64,000 nt of DNA from Planctomycetota bacterium (lineage in GTDB: Bacteria > Planctomycetota > Planctomycetia > Planctomycetales > Planctomycetaceae). Of this stretch, positions 45,949-55,184 are shown piece after piece. Numbering within the stretch: position 1 is the first letter of the stretch; each line of letters starts with the position of its first letter. The notes under the pieces were generated by a model that saw nothing but the letters and a program-made list of their open reading frames with translations, searched no databases and was not told where the DNA came from. The translations under genes were made by a program, and so were the position numbers. Location of the stretch: positions 1-64,000 of the forward strand of contig JAEZFD010000007.1 of NCBI GenBank assembly GCA_023417655.1. The letters run 5' to 3'.

Positions 45949-47229
45949 TTAAACTTTGAAAATGGTCTCGACGTTTCCTCGAAGCACCTGCTTGCCGAGT
46001 GCCAGGGCCTGCTCTTCTGACCAGCCCCGATTCTGCACGAATTCCGTGGCCAGAACCCGAGCCAGGATCCGACGATACATGCGGAATTTCGGCAATGCAA
46101 ATTCCAGCTTATACATATCGCTGTAGTAACCGATCACCTTGTTTCGAGGGATCGCTTCGAGCCGGCTGCGGGTGTCCATGTCGATGAACGCAGGCGTGTT
46201 CGAGTACCACCAGTGGCCGTTGGCGACGACGTTCGGGAAGATCCAGCTGTAGCTGACCAGTTCCTGATTTGCCATGTGTGTGAGAACCGAGATCGGGAAC
46301 GTCACCTGTGGGAAGGCATTCAGGACTTCCCGGTACTCGATGAGCGACACCCGGGAGTCGTAGAGATCCTGCCCCTGATAGACCCCGTTTTCGTAGACGC
46401 GGCGGTTCACGCCGATCATCAGATCGAACGGTAATCGGAATTCAGAGCAGAATTCCGTCAGCGTCCAGAAAATGAACGACGACAGAATTGCTTCTTCTGA
46501 GCCAGTGAGCTTCTGGCCCTTGATCGCGTGCTTGATCACAGCACTGGCTGCACCTGGATCAACCTTTCGCGGCGAAAATGTCGGAGGCAGTGAAATCGCA
46601 CAGGCGCGAGCTCCCTTCGATGTGAAGTGCTGGAACAGCTTGCCGATCGCCGTGCGGAGGGTGCTGGCGTCGGCGACTTCTTCCCCTGTGGCTTTGGCGA
46701 GCCGGTCCTGAACGGTTTTCTTCGAGAAATGGAAGACCAAGTCGTCGGTTCGCAGACATGGGACGTACAGATTTGTGTCGAATCCTGAGAGCGGATCATC
46801 AAACTCGTTTGTCAGAAAGACTTTCTCGAGCTTGCTGTGCTTCAGGACCTGCTGTTCCCAGTCAGGCTGAGACATCTTCTTCTCAGCCGTGTCGTATAAG
46901 GCTTCCCAGTTGGCCGGAGTGATTCGCTCGTCCTGGAAATCGAAAAATTCCCGGCAGAGTTCCAGCAGCCAGCTGACCTGAATCGTGTTGTCGAGGTCGG
47001 CCAGTTTTTCGACGACGCGACCGACCTTCTCTTTCGGCGTGATCTCAGGGCCTTCGATCAACTCTTTCGGAAGGCCTGCAGAATGCGCCAGCTCTGTGTA
47101 ATAGTGATACCCCATGATGTCGGCGAGGTTCTTCGAAGCGGCCGACAGCGGATTAATGTGCGAATGGGGATCAATCAGGACAAGGTTCTCAAGTTCCTGA
47201 AACAGAGTCGCGGTCAGAGAATCGGTCAT
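45949..47229 (-). CDS. UxaC-like (uronate isomerase family) protein, divergent
   Basis: 426 residues of the amidohydrolase-type glucuronate isomerase family, which interconverts uronates and ketouronates. Starts at ATG 47229; TTG 47253 is an upstream alternative. Aligned by eye to E. coli UxaC, the metal site starts IDPHSHINPLS (DYHCHLP in UxaC), and TNEFDDPLSGFD, FDLMIGVNRR and GHWWYSNTPAFIDMDTR have UxaC counterparts. The catalytic-site block TDSRSFLSYTRHEYFRRIL is replaced by YSDMYKLEFALPKFRMYRRI: the Asp is kept but Arg and neighbours differ. It may therefore use a different substrate. No other uronate catabolic gene is nearby. Confidence 0.75.
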   Translation of the reverse strand: MTDSLTATLFQELENLVLIDPHSHINPLSAASKNLADIMGYHYYTELAHSAGLPKELIEGPEITPKEKVGRVVEKLADLDNTIQVSWLLELCREFFDFQDERITPANWEALYDTAEKKMSQPDWEQQVLKHSKLEKVFLTNEFDDPLSGFDTNLYVPCLRTDDLVFHFSKKTVQDRLAKATGEEVADASTLRTAIGKLFQHFTSKGARACAISLPPTFSPRKVDPGAASAVIKHAIKGQKLTGSEEAILSSFIFWTLTEFCSEFRLPFDLMIGVNRRVYENGVYQGQDLYDSRVSLIEYREVLNAFPQVTFPISVLTHMANQELVSYSWIFPNVVANGHWWYSNTPAFIDMDTRSRLEAIPRNKVIGYYSDMYKLEFALPKFRMYRRILARVLATEFVQNRGWSEEQALALGKQVLRGNVETIFKV

Positions 47230-47578
47230 GATGGGCGTCTTTGGGGTTTTCAAAAAATACTGTGCGACAGTTTCGTCGGTGGCTTCAACGACTTCAAGCG
47301 GCGAGCGTTGCGAATCGCAACTTCCGTTCAGGAATCCGACGGAACGTCCGCAGGGATTGAATTCCGGTGCGATTCGCCACAGGTGTCCGGATCTGCTTAT
47401 GACGCTTTCAGGACTTGTGCAGTGTCGTCATTTGCTGGAACTCAGATGGAATGGGAACCCGAGAGGGCGAATCTGAAAAATCTGTACTTTTCCTGTAGGC
47501 GAATCAGTCCCCCCACCTTATAAACAGGTCTGAGTCCCCCCAGTCAGATCCGACCAATGGAGTGCGGGAGTTCCGATC
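47230..47578. other. divergent intergenic region, UxaC-like / hypothetical
   Basis: 349 bp between two divergent starts. No RNA gene, operator or coding sequence recognised. Confidence 0.5.
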
Positions 47579-47995
47579 GTGGGCCAGATGTTTTCTATCG
47601 TTTTGCTCAAATGGTCCCTGCTGTTGAACTCCGGGATGCTGGAAGAGTTCGGTGTGCTGGAGACGCCCTCCGTTCGTCCGGAGGAGATCGCCGCTCTGCT
47701 GACCGGGTCGGTTGTAGAAGTGAAGACCCTGCCCGTCGATGACTCGGCGAAGTACGTCTACCTTGTTCAGGGAACCGTACTGAACGCTCAGGTCGATCGT
47801 CTCGAAATGGTCGACTGCAAACGGAACCGGTTGTACGAAACCTCGCCAGCGTTTCTCGGCCGCTTGCCTTATGTCAGCTCTTACTTCACGGCCCCCGCCG
47901 GAGCGACGGATTTCGTCTCGCTGTACTCAATCCCGACTCCGGAGATTGCTTCCGTGCAGGTCGTTGTTGAGAGCCCCATTTCGGTCACGCCGTAG
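47579..47995 (+). CDS. hypothetical protein
   Basis: 138 residues, starting at GTG (47579) with GGGAG nine bases upstream; an ATG follows three codons later. No recognised family. The N-terminus is mildly hydrophobic (SIVLLKWSLLLNSGMLEEFG), then a segment of alternating hydrophobic and charged residues (LTGSVVEVKTLPVDDSAKYV, YLVQGTVLNAQVDRLEMVDC) that looks like a small beta-rich fold, and an acidic-poor C-terminus. A single Cys. It has no signal peptide that I can defend. Flanked by divergent UxaC-like and convergent metX. Confidence 0.55.
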   Translation: MGQMFSIVLLKWSLLLNSGMLEEFGVLETPSVRPEEIAALLTGSVVEVKTLPVDDSAKYVYLVQGTVLNAQVDRLEMVDCKRNRLYETSPAFLGRLPYVSSYFTAPAGATDFVSLYSIPTPEIASVQVVVESPISVTP

Positions 47996-48171
47996 AACGC
48001 GCGTCGATCAGCAGAGAAAAAGCGTGCTGGCAGTTCTTTCTCTCCAACTGTGAGAGCAATCCGAGTCAGCTTCCGCCCGGCTCAAGTCGAGCAGCAAAGT
48101 CAATTGCTCTGCTGATGACGTCATGTCTCAGACTGCCATAGACTGATGGACCGGCGCGAAACGCGGTACGG

Positions 48172-49362
48172 CTAACTCTTCGAGCTGTCCTGATAGGCCC
48201 GGCTCAGGAACGGAACGACCAGCCGTTCGAGCTTCGGTAACTCGGACTCGATCAGGAACGCGTCGTGACCATACGGGCTTGGCAGCTCCACGAAGGTGAC
48301 ATGCTTCTGGGCTTCGACCAGTGCCTTCACGATCTCCACACTCTGTGAGGTCGGGAAGAGCCAGTCCGACGTGTATGAGACAACTAAAAACCGGGACTGG
48401 GTTTTCGACAACGCTGCTGCCAGTGATTCGTGGTGTCGCGTCAGATCGAAGTAGTCCATGACACGCGTGAGCGCGAGATAGCTGTTCGCATCAAACCGCT
48501 CAACGAACGCTCGGCCCTGATAGTGCAGATAGCTCTCGATCTGGAACTCGACTTCGGAATGGGCATCGTAGGCAAACTGGTCCCCATTCTGCAGCCGGCG
48601 GCCAAACTTCAGTTCGATCGACTCTTCTGACAGATATGTGATGTGCGCGATCATCCGCGCCAGAGCGAGTCCGAATCTCGGTTTCTCTTCTTCCGCGTAA
48701 TAGCGTCCGGCCTTGAACAACGGGTCCGCGTAGATGGCCCGCCGACCCACTGCGTTAAAGGCAATTCCTTGGGCGCTCAGCTTCGCGCCTGATGCCAGCA
48801 GGATTGCGGTCTCTGCCCGATCAGGGTAGCTCACCGTCCATTCGAGAACCTGCATTCCGCCGAGGCTGCCGCCCACGATGGCGAGAATCTTTCCGATCCC
48901 GAGAGCATCCAGCAGTGCATTATGAACGTGGACGATGTCCCGAATCGTGATGAACGGGAAGTCGGGACCGAACGGGGTATCTGTCGCGGGATCAATCGAA
49001 CTGGGACCGGTTGTTCCCTGACAGCCCCCCAGCACGTTGGAGCAGATCACAAAGTATTTGTCTGTGTCAATCGCCTTGCCGGGACCGACGAAGCCGTCCC
49101 ACCAGCCGGGCTTACGGTCGGATTCGGAGTATCGGCCGGCGACATGCGAATCACCTGTCAGCGCGTGACAGATGTAGATAACATTGTCTTTGCGAGGAGA
49201 CAGGGTTCCATAGGTTTCATACGCGACGGTGATGGGACCAAGGCGACCTCCCCCTTCGAGTTCGAGAACATTGGGTGCATCGAACAAAGTCATGTACTGC
49301 CGCTGCACGAGTCCGCAGGCAGAATGATTGGGCACGTGAACAGGTTCCACTTTTGTCATCAT
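48172..49362 (-). CDS. metX: homoserine O-acetyltransferase, MetX family
   Basis: An alpha/beta-hydrolase-fold enzyme that acylates homoserine for methionine synthesis. The 396 residues start at ATG 49362; the open frame continues upstream for 110 codons through a terminator, so it is not coding. The oxyanion/nucleophile segment is GGSLGGMQVLEW (S166), with Asp in SYTSDWLFPTSQSVEIV and His in SPYGHDAFLIE. The LGGCQGTTGP and NHSACGLVQRQY starts match MetX rather than MetA. Acetyl versus succinyl preference cannot be read by eye. No metY or metZ adjacent. Preceded by a 240-bp leader after a terminator, which may hold regulation. Confidence 0.92.
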   Translation of the reverse strand: MMTKVEPVHVPNHSACGLVQRQYMTLFDAPNVLELEGGGRLGPITVAYETYGTLSPRKDNVIYICHALTGDSHVAGRYSESDRKPGWWDGFVGPGKAIDTDKYFVICSNVLGGCQGTTGPSSIDPATDTPFGPDFPFITIRDIVHVHNALLDALGIGKILAIVGGSLGGMQVLEWTVSYPDRAETAILLASGAKLSAQGIAFNAVGRRAIYADPLFKAGRYYAEEEKPRFGLALARMIAHITYLSEESIELKFGRRLQNGDQFAYDAHSEVEFQIESYLHYQGRAFVERFDANSYLALTRVMDYFDLTRHHESLAAALSKTQSRFLVVSYTSDWLFPTSQSVEIVKALVEAQKHVTFVELPSPYGHDAFLIESELPKLERLVVPFLSRAYQDSSKS

Positions 49363-49602
49363 CAGAAGCCGGCCGACCTGGAGGTGAGCATGGACGTAAC
49401 CATCATACGAGTCGGTGGAAGCGATTTCGACTCTGATTCGACCTCTGCCAACATTTCCTGTTCCGGATACACGCGCTGGCGCGATTTCGCCGGTCGCATT
49501 CCCTCTCCAACCGGACTTCCCCGGTAAGCGATGCGGGCCTGCAGGGCGCGAGTCGACATCGGCAGACCGGTTCGCCGCCATGTGGGACGCCTGAGGCGGG
49601 AC
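49363..49602 (-). promoter_or_regulatory. metX leader region
   Basis: 240 bp between the nrdJ terminator and metX. GC-rich with several short inverted repeats. I do not see the consensus of SAM-I, SAM-II or SAH riboswitches, but a methionine-related leader would be expected here, so the absence is tentative. Confidence 0.25.
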
Positions 49603-49646
49603 AAAAAAAGAGCGGAACGACTGATCATCATGATCGGTCGTTCCGC
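49603..49646 (-). terminator. intrinsic terminator after nrdJ
   Basis: Read on the minus strand: GCGGAACGAC (49646-49637) and GTCGTTCCGC (49621-49612) make a 10-bp stem. After one mismatch, GATCA/TGATC adds 5 bp, with a TGA loop. A T-run of seven follows at 49609-49603. It lies about 37 bp after the nrdJ stop. Confidence 0.95.
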
Positions 49647-49682
49647 GATGCCGTTCCTGGCAAAAGCAAGGCTCGTTCTTCG

Positions 49683-52664
49683 TTATGAACAACCCATGCT
49701 CTGTCCACAGTTATGGCACAAGTAACAGTTTCCGTTTCTCACAGTAATGGCTCCACAGCCGTCGCAGGCAGGAGCATCCGACTGGAAGTGAGCGAACTGC
49801 TCACTCCGGTTCGTCGGCTTGTACTGCAAGTCGACTTTCACAGGCGAATGGCCATTTCCATGACCGTTCCCGTTGCCATTCTCGTGCCCTGAGCCATTGG
49901 AACCATTCTTCTTTGGTTCCGCCTGGAGACGATTCACCGGCTTGGTGGCCGGGGTGGCGTCCGCCTTCGAAGATTCCTTCTTTTCGGCGGCCCCCTTCAC
50001 TTCATGTGAAGAGGGAACTTTAAAATTTGAATGGCTCTCCGAGGAGGACTCTTCCCGCTTCGGCGTATTCGCTTCGCGGAATCCGTCGATGAACTGAATT
50101 CCCAGCCAACGGAAGATGTAGTCAACAACGCTCTTCGCGACTGGAATATCGGGGTTGGTCGTCCATCCGCTCGGCTCAAACCGGGCATGGCTGAACTTCT
50201 TCACCATCGCTTCCAGCGGCACCCCGTACTGCAGGGCAAGCGAGGTTTCAGTTCCGATCACATCCATCAGACCGCCGATGGTTGAACCTTCCTTCGCCAT
50301 GGTGATGAAGAGTTCCCCTGGCTGGCCGTCTTCGAACAAGCCGACCGTCAGGTAACCTTCGTGACCACCCACCGAAAACTTATGGGTCAGCGAATGTCGG
50401 GTATCCGGCAGGCGGCGGCGGATCAGAGCAACGCTATCAGCAGCGGCTGCTCCGGCCGATCCCTTGCGATCCCCTTCTTTCTTCGTGGCAAGCGGCTGGC
50501 TCTGCTTGGAACCATCGCGATAGATCGCGAGAGCTTTCAGGCCGAGTTTCCAACCTTCGACATAGGCTTCCTGAATGTCTTCGACGGTCGAATCGGACGG
50601 CATGTTGACCGTCTTCGAGATCGCTCCAGACAGGAACGGCTGAGCCGCTGCCATCATGCCGACGTGAGCACGCCAGTGAATCGAACGTGTGCCGTTCGCT
50701 GGCTTGAACGCACAATCAAAGACCGGCAGGTGCTCATCGAGCAATCCTGGAGCCCCTTCAATCGTCTCGTTCTTCTCGATGTATGCGAGAATCTCTTTCA
50801 CTTCCGCTTCGTCATAGCCCAGTGTCTTCAGGGCATGAGGAACCGTCCGGTTGATGATCTTCAGCATCCCGCCGCCGGCGAGCTGCTTGTACTTGATGAG
50901 AGCGATGTCCGGCTCGATGCCGGTGGTATCGCAATCCATCATGAACGCGATCGTTCCGGTCGGAGCGAGCACGGTTGCCTGAGCATTGCGGTAGCCATGT
51001 CGGCGACCTGTCTGCAGACATTCGTTCCAGACCTGACGAGCCGCATCCCGCAGATAGCTCGGGCAAGCCGGGTGGATTTTCTCCACGGCGTCCCGGTGCA
51101 TCTGCATGACGTCCAGCATCGACTGTTCGTTTTCCTTGTAACCGGCGAACGGTCCGAGGTTCGAAGCAATCTTGCTGCTGGTGACATAGCCCTGCCCGTT
51201 GAGCAGTGCGGTGATGGCACCGGCGATTCCGCGTCCGGCGTCGCTGTCATAAGGAATTCCCATCGACATCAGCATGCTGCCCAGGTTGGCGTAACCGAGG
51301 CCGAGCGGGCGGAAGAGATGTGAATTCTCTGCGATCGACGGAGTTGGATAGCTGGCGTGGTCGACCAGGATCTCCTGAGCGGTGAGGAACACAGAGCAGG
51401 CTTTGCGGAATCGCTCGACGTCGAACGTTCCATCTTCCCGCTGCATCTTCTTCAGGTTGATACTCGCCAGGTTGCAGGCGGTGTCATCCAGGAACATGTA
51501 TTCCGAGCACGGATTCGAGGCGTTGATCGGCCCTGAATTCTTACAGGTGTGCCAGGTGTTGATGGTCGTGTCGTACTGGACGCCCGGGTCCCCGCACTGC
51601 CAGGTCCCCTTGGCGATCTCGCCCATGATTTCCTGAGCTTTGTAGGTCGGACCGTCTTTGGTGGGGTCCGTGACCCACCTGGTCGTCCAGTCGCGATTGT
51701 TCAGCAGTGCGTCCATGAATTCGTCGGACAGACGAACTGACAGGTTGGCGTTCTGGAACATGATGGACGAATAAGCTTCTCCATTGAAGTTGGAGTCGTA
51801 TTCGCCGCTGGCGATCAGCGTATGGGCCTTCTTCTCTTCCTTCGTCTTGCACTGGATGAAGTCCATGACGTCAGGATGCCAGTCTTTGATGGACTGCATC
51901 TTGGCGGCACGTCGGGTTTTGCCCCCGGACTTCACCACAGCAGCGATCTGGTCATACACTCGCATGAACGAGAGTGGCCCGGATGGTGTTCCACCGCCGG
52001 AGAGCTTTTCGCGTGAGCTGCGGATCGTAGACAGGTCGGTTCCGGTTCCGGAGCCGAACTTGAACAGCATCGCCTCGGCTGTCGCGACTCGCATGATGTC
52101 TTCCATCGTGTCGTCGACACTCTGGATGAAGCAGGCACTTGCCTGTGGGTATTCGTACGGAGTCGTTGGTCGTTCAATGACCTTCGTCTTCGGATTGAAG
52201 TGATAGTTCCCCTGTGATCCACGGACTCCGTACTGGTGGTACAGACCGACGTTGAACCAGACAGGCGAATTGAACGAGCCGTGCTGATGCAGGCACAACC
52301 ATGCGAGTTCACGGTAGAAGTTCTCGCCGTCCTCGGTGGAGGCGAAATAGCCGTCCTGCAGACCCCAGTCAGCGATAGTTCGCGCAACGCGATAGATCAC
52401 CTGACGGACGCTGGTTTCCCGCTCATCGGTGTTCGGTTCGCCGTAGAAGTACTTTGAAACGACGACGTTGGTGGCCAGCGGAGACCACTGGACCGGGATT
52501 TCGCAGTCTTTCTGCTCAAACAGGACTTTCCCGTTTTCGTCCTTGATCTGGGCGACACGGAGGTCCCATTCCACAGTCGAAAATGGATCGACATCGACCG
52601 GACAGAAATAAGGATCGACAGTCAATGGTGACCCTGTTGCATTGCCCAGCGTCGATTGAGTCAT
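49683..52664 (-). CDS. nrdJ: adenosylcobalamin-dependent ribonucleotide reductase
   Basis: A class II enzyme that reduces ribonucleotides to deoxyribonucleotides using adenosylcobalamin, so no small subunit is needed. The 993 residues start at ATG 52664 (AAGGA six bases upstream; other ATGs at 52670 and 52703). Motifs: QHGSFNSPVWFNVG, ASACFIQSVDD, the finger-loop NPCSEYMFLDDTACNLASIN (Cys and Glu of the catalytic set), and LAPTGTIAFMMDCDTTGIEP. The C-terminal tail has a long low-complexity linker (GSNGSGHENGNGNGHGNGHS) then a zinc-ribbon-like block with CxxC pairs (CDGCG, CYLCHNCG). No cobalamin riboswitch was seen upstream. Confidence 0.95.
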   Translation of the reverse strand: MTQSTLGNATGSPLTVDPYFCPVDVDPFSTVEWDLRVAQIKDENGKVLFEQKDCEIPVQWSPLATNVVVSKYFYGEPNTDERETSVRQVIYRVARTIADWGLQDGYFASTEDGENFYRELAWLCLHQHGSFNSPVWFNVGLYHQYGVRGSQGNYHFNPKTKVIERPTTPYEYPQASACFIQSVDDTMEDIMRVATAEAMLFKFGSGTGTDLSTIRSSREKLSGGGTPSGPLSFMRVYDQIAAVVKSGGKTRRAAKMQSIKDWHPDVMDFIQCKTKEEKKAHTLIASGEYDSNFNGEAYSSIMFQNANLSVRLSDEFMDALLNNRDWTTRWVTDPTKDGPTYKAQEIMGEIAKGTWQCGDPGVQYDTTINTWHTCKNSGPINASNPCSEYMFLDDTACNLASINLKKMQREDGTFDVERFRKACSVFLTAQEILVDHASYPTPSIAENSHLFRPLGLGYANLGSMLMSMGIPYDSDAGRGIAGAITALLNGQGYVTSSKIASNLGPFAGYKENEQSMLDVMQMHRDAVEKIHPACPSYLRDAARQVWNECLQTGRRHGYRNAQATVLAPTGTIAFMMDCDTTGIEPDIALIKYKQLAGGGMLKIINRTVPHALKTLGYDEAEVKEILAYIEKNETIEGAPGLLDEHLPVFDCAFKPANGTRSIHWRAHVGMMAAAQPFLSGAISKTVNMPSDSTVEDIQEAYVEGWKLGLKALAIYRDGSKQSQPLATKKEGDRKGSAGAAAADSVALIRRRLPDTRHSLTHKFSVGGHEGYLTVGLFEDGQPGELFITMAKEGSTIGGLMDVIGTETSLALQYGVPLEAMVKKFSHARFEPSGWTTNPDIPVAKSVVDYIFRWLGIQFIDGFREANTPKREESSSESHSNFKVPSSHEVKGAAEKKESSKADATPATKPVNRLQAEPKKNGSNGSGHENGNGNGHGNGHSPVKVDLQYKPTNRSEQFAHFQSDAPACDGCGAITVRNGNCYLCHNCGQSMGCS

Positions 52665-53141
52665 GGTCATTCCTTTTGCGACGTGCTTCATGCACCACTC
52701 CAAAACTGAGTTTGCAGTAACCGATTGTGCAGGTGGTTCGAATAGTTCAATGTGGACTGACGGATGAGGGGTTCCCGTCAGCAGGACGATTCATTGGCTT
52801 CAGAGATCAATCACACATGGGGGCCACGATCTCTTCCCGAATGTCAGTCATCAAGGCCGATAGGCCGGACAGTCGTTTGAAGTCAGGCGGCTGATGCGAA
52901 TGCGTCTGCCCTTGCACTGCGCAGCAGCGAAAGCAAGAAAACCTTCGAGATGTGGACGCCCGTATACTGAATCAAGTATGCGGGAAATGTTGCTCAGAAG
53001 CGAGCAAAATCTTGAGAGATTCCCTTCTTTTCGCACAATTCCTTGTGTCGAGATTCCTTGGGACCCCTAGATGTGGTGACGGACCTGAGTCGGACTATAA
53101 ACGAACCAGCCGGACTGTCAATTGGACTTTAGCCGCCAGTG

Positions 53142-53168
53142 TCGCCAACTCGCCTCACCGGTTGGCGA
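53142..53168. repeat. perfect 8-bp hairpin in gap
   Basis: TCGCCAAC (53142-53149) and GTTGGCGA (53161-53168) with an 11-base loop. Strand of function not known. Confidence 0.6.
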
Positions 53169-53296
53169 AAGGTGCTGACAGGTTTGAGTTAAGGGATTTG
53201 AAAATTCTGCAAAGCCCAAAATGACTTCGCAAGCGAGCCATGAGGCGAAAAAGGGACGTCTCCGAAGATTCACAACGCAAGGGTCATCGGAATCCG

Positions 53297-53366
53297 TCAC
53301 GTTGGAGGAAATCCGTAGATTTTGCGGGCAATTCGCTCCCTTCCGAAGGGATGACTTCCAACGTGA
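53297..53366. ncRNA. candidate structured RNA: nested inverted repeats
   Basis: The outer arms TCACGTTGGA (53297-53306) and TCCAACGTGA (53357-53366) pair perfectly over 10 bp. Inside is a second perfect hairpin TCCCTT-CCG-AAGGGA (53337-53351). The total span is 70 bases, ending 213 bp upstream of the GGDEF start. It could be a cis-regulatory element, a small RNA or a DNA operator. It does not show the c-di-GMP riboswitch consensus by eye. Confidence 0.35.
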
Positions 53367-53579
53367 GTGTCTGGACTTCGTGGAAAAACCTATCTGAGGA
53401 AGTCCTCCTCGCCCCCAATCACAAGCTATGAGCATCACCCGTCGCGGAAATGAATTGTTTTCTCAACCTGTGCCACAAGACTGCAATTCATGAAGTAGGG
53501 TTTTAAGTCATGGTGGCACACGGTCTACAATGGTCACTCGGAACTTCGCGCGACATCGTGAGTGCGAAAGGAGGGGACA

Positions 53580-55106
53580 TTGCAGCCGCAATTGCCTTCT
53601 GACCTTCCTAACAAGTCCCGTCCATTGCGAGACCGACTGTCGACCCCGGAAGCACAGGCTGCTGTACTAGGCATCCTGATGTTTTTGGCGTCTCTGGTCG
53701 GAACTGCGACAATGCCAGTCGGCTTTCTGGCGTCGTTCTGGCCTGCAAATGCGTTGCTGATCGGATTGATGGTCCGTCAGCCGAAACTCACTCTTCCTGT
53801 TGGCTGGCTCGCCGCTGCGACTGGCTATATCGCGGCCGATGTCCTGTTTAGTGAGAACTTCCTGCTGACCTGCTGGCTGACCGTTGCCAACCTTGCAGGA
53901 GCTGCTGCCGGAGTTCTTTTCTTTCGCCGTCTGAGCAGGAAAGATCGGCACCTTCTTCGCCCTGCCTCGCCTCTTTATCTGGTCTGCGGCTGCATTGTTG
54001 CTGGCGGGACATCTGCGATTGTCGGGGGCGGCGCCGGTGCAGTTCTGATGGGGGAGAACTGGGGCAAAAGTACGAGTTTCTGGTTTGTCACTGAGATAGT
54101 GAACGGAATCCTTCTGCTCCCCGTCGTTCTCACAGCGCCTCCTGTTTCGAAGCTCGGGGACACCCTTATTCAGGGGCTGAGAAAAGTCCGCCGGGATCCC
54201 ACCGTGGCCGCTCCCTTGCTGATGCTGCTGGGACTGATGTTCGCGAGTCTCGTGATCGACGGTCCCGGGGCGATCATGTTTTCGACGCCCGCCCTCCTCT
54301 ACTGCGCCTTGACATATCGACTCTTCACGAGTGCATTGCTGACATCGCTATTCTGCGCGTGGACACTGATTAGCGTCGCCACGGGAGCCTTGTCGGTCGC
54401 CCCATTGAATAACTACATCGATCAGACAATGTCATTGCAGTTGGGGATCGCCCTGATGGCCTTGGGACCGCTGACGGCCGCAAGTATGAATGTCGCGCGG
54501 GAAGAGCTGCTATCGAATCTGAATCATTGTGTGAATCATGATTTTCTGACAGGGACCCTCGGGCGACGGGCGTTCATGTCCTTTGGTCAGGCGGCGATCG
54601 AGAGATACCTGCGACGTCTGGACTCACCTGATCGACGACGAGGCTCTCCTGAAGAGGAACTGGTCCCGGTCGTGCTGATGATCGATATCGACCATTTCAA
54701 AAGCGTCAATGACCGATATGGGCACTTGGTCGGGGACCATGTGATTGTCACGTTCGCCAAAACGATCTCCAGTCAGCTCCGCGAAGGAGATCTGCTTGGG
54801 CGTCTGGGAGGTGAGGAGTTTGCAGTCCTTCTGCCACAGATTCCGATCGGAGATGCGGAAATCGTCGGAGAACGACTCAGGAGCTGTATTGCTTCCACCC
54901 CCATCATTCTCCCCAATGGAGAGGTTTTAAGAATCACCGCCAGTATCGGGATCGCCTGCCCTGACGGCTCATCACGTGTCAGCCTCGACGTGCTGCTGTC
55001 AGATGCTGATCAGGCATTGTACTGGTCGAAATCAGGTGGACGTAACCGCGTGACGACCTACTCAGAACAGGCGGCTCACATTCGAGCCACCGTTCATGCT
55101 GAGTGA
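53580..55106 (+). CDS. MASE1-like membrane diguanylate cyclase
   Basis: Makes cyclic di-GMP at the inner membrane. Start chosen at TTG 53580, because AAGGAGG lies at 53567-53573 and the upstream GTG 53562 overlaps it; 508 residues. About eight hydrophobic helices (residues about 25-300) form a MASE1-type sensory domain (GTATMPVGFLASFWPANALL). The GGDEF domain follows: DFLTGTLGRRAF, MIDIDHFKSVNDRYGHLVGD, the active site GRLGGEEFAVLL and the product-inhibition site R-E-G-D five residues before GGEEF. All catalytic residues appear intact. A convergent hairpin follows. Confidence 0.93.
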   Translation: MQPQLPSDLPNKSRPLRDRLSTPEAQAAVLGILMFLASLVGTATMPVGFLASFWPANALLIGLMVRQPKLTLPVGWLAAATGYIAADVLFSENFLLTCWLTVANLAGAAAGVLFFRRLSRKDRHLLRPASPLYLVCGCIVAGGTSAIVGGGAGAVLMGENWGKSTSFWFVTEIVNGILLLPVVLTAPPVSKLGDTLIQGLRKVRRDPTVAAPLLMLLGLMFASLVIDGPGAIMFSTPALLYCALTYRLFTSALLTSLFCAWTLISVATGALSVAPLNNYIDQTMSLQLGIALMALGPLTAASMNVAREELLSNLNHCVNHDFLTGTLGRRAFMSFGQAAIERYLRRLDSPDRRRGSPEEELVPVVLMIDIDHFKSVNDRYGHLVGDHVIVTFAKTISSQLREGDLLGRLGGEEFAVLLPQIPIGDAEIVGERLRSCIASTPIILPNGEVLRITASIGIACPDGSSRVSLDVLLSDADQALYWSKSGGRNRVTTYSEQAAHIRATVHAE

Positions 55107-55128
55107 GCACTCTGGTCATGTCACCACT

Positions 55129-55160
55129 GGTTGTCTCACTACGATCGAGGTGAGACAACC
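55129..55160. terminator. bidirectional hairpin between GGDEF and pyruvyl-transferase genes
   Basis: GGTTGTCTCAC (55129-55139) and GTGAGACAACC (55150-55160) form a perfect 11-bp stem with a 10-base loop, 22 bp past the GGDEF stop and 24 bp before the convergent stop. No long T-run. Confidence 0.65.
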
Positions 55161-55184
55161 TCTGTGAATTTGTGTCGAAGGAAC

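Larger units (their letters stand above)
52665..53579. other. long intergenic region with structured elements, nrdJ / GGDEF
   Basis: 915 bp between two divergent genes, the longest gap in the window. No credible coding sequence. The left part (52665-53100) shows nothing I recognise. The 53142-53366 part has two separate perfect inverted repeats and a nested hairpin, listed separately. Confidence 0.55.

Noticed and set aside
49363..49692. 110-codon N-terminal extension of MetX
   Set aside because: The extension runs through a canonical terminator of nrdJ and normal MetX length is reached from ATG 49362.
52725..52755. tRNA T-arm-like string GGTTCGAATAGTTC
   Set aside because: No acceptor, D or anticodon arms around it; not a tRNA.
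52704..52960. cobalamin riboswitch upstream of nrdJ
   Set aside because: No B12-box-like sequence or expected multi-stem layout seen by eye; a model search would decide.
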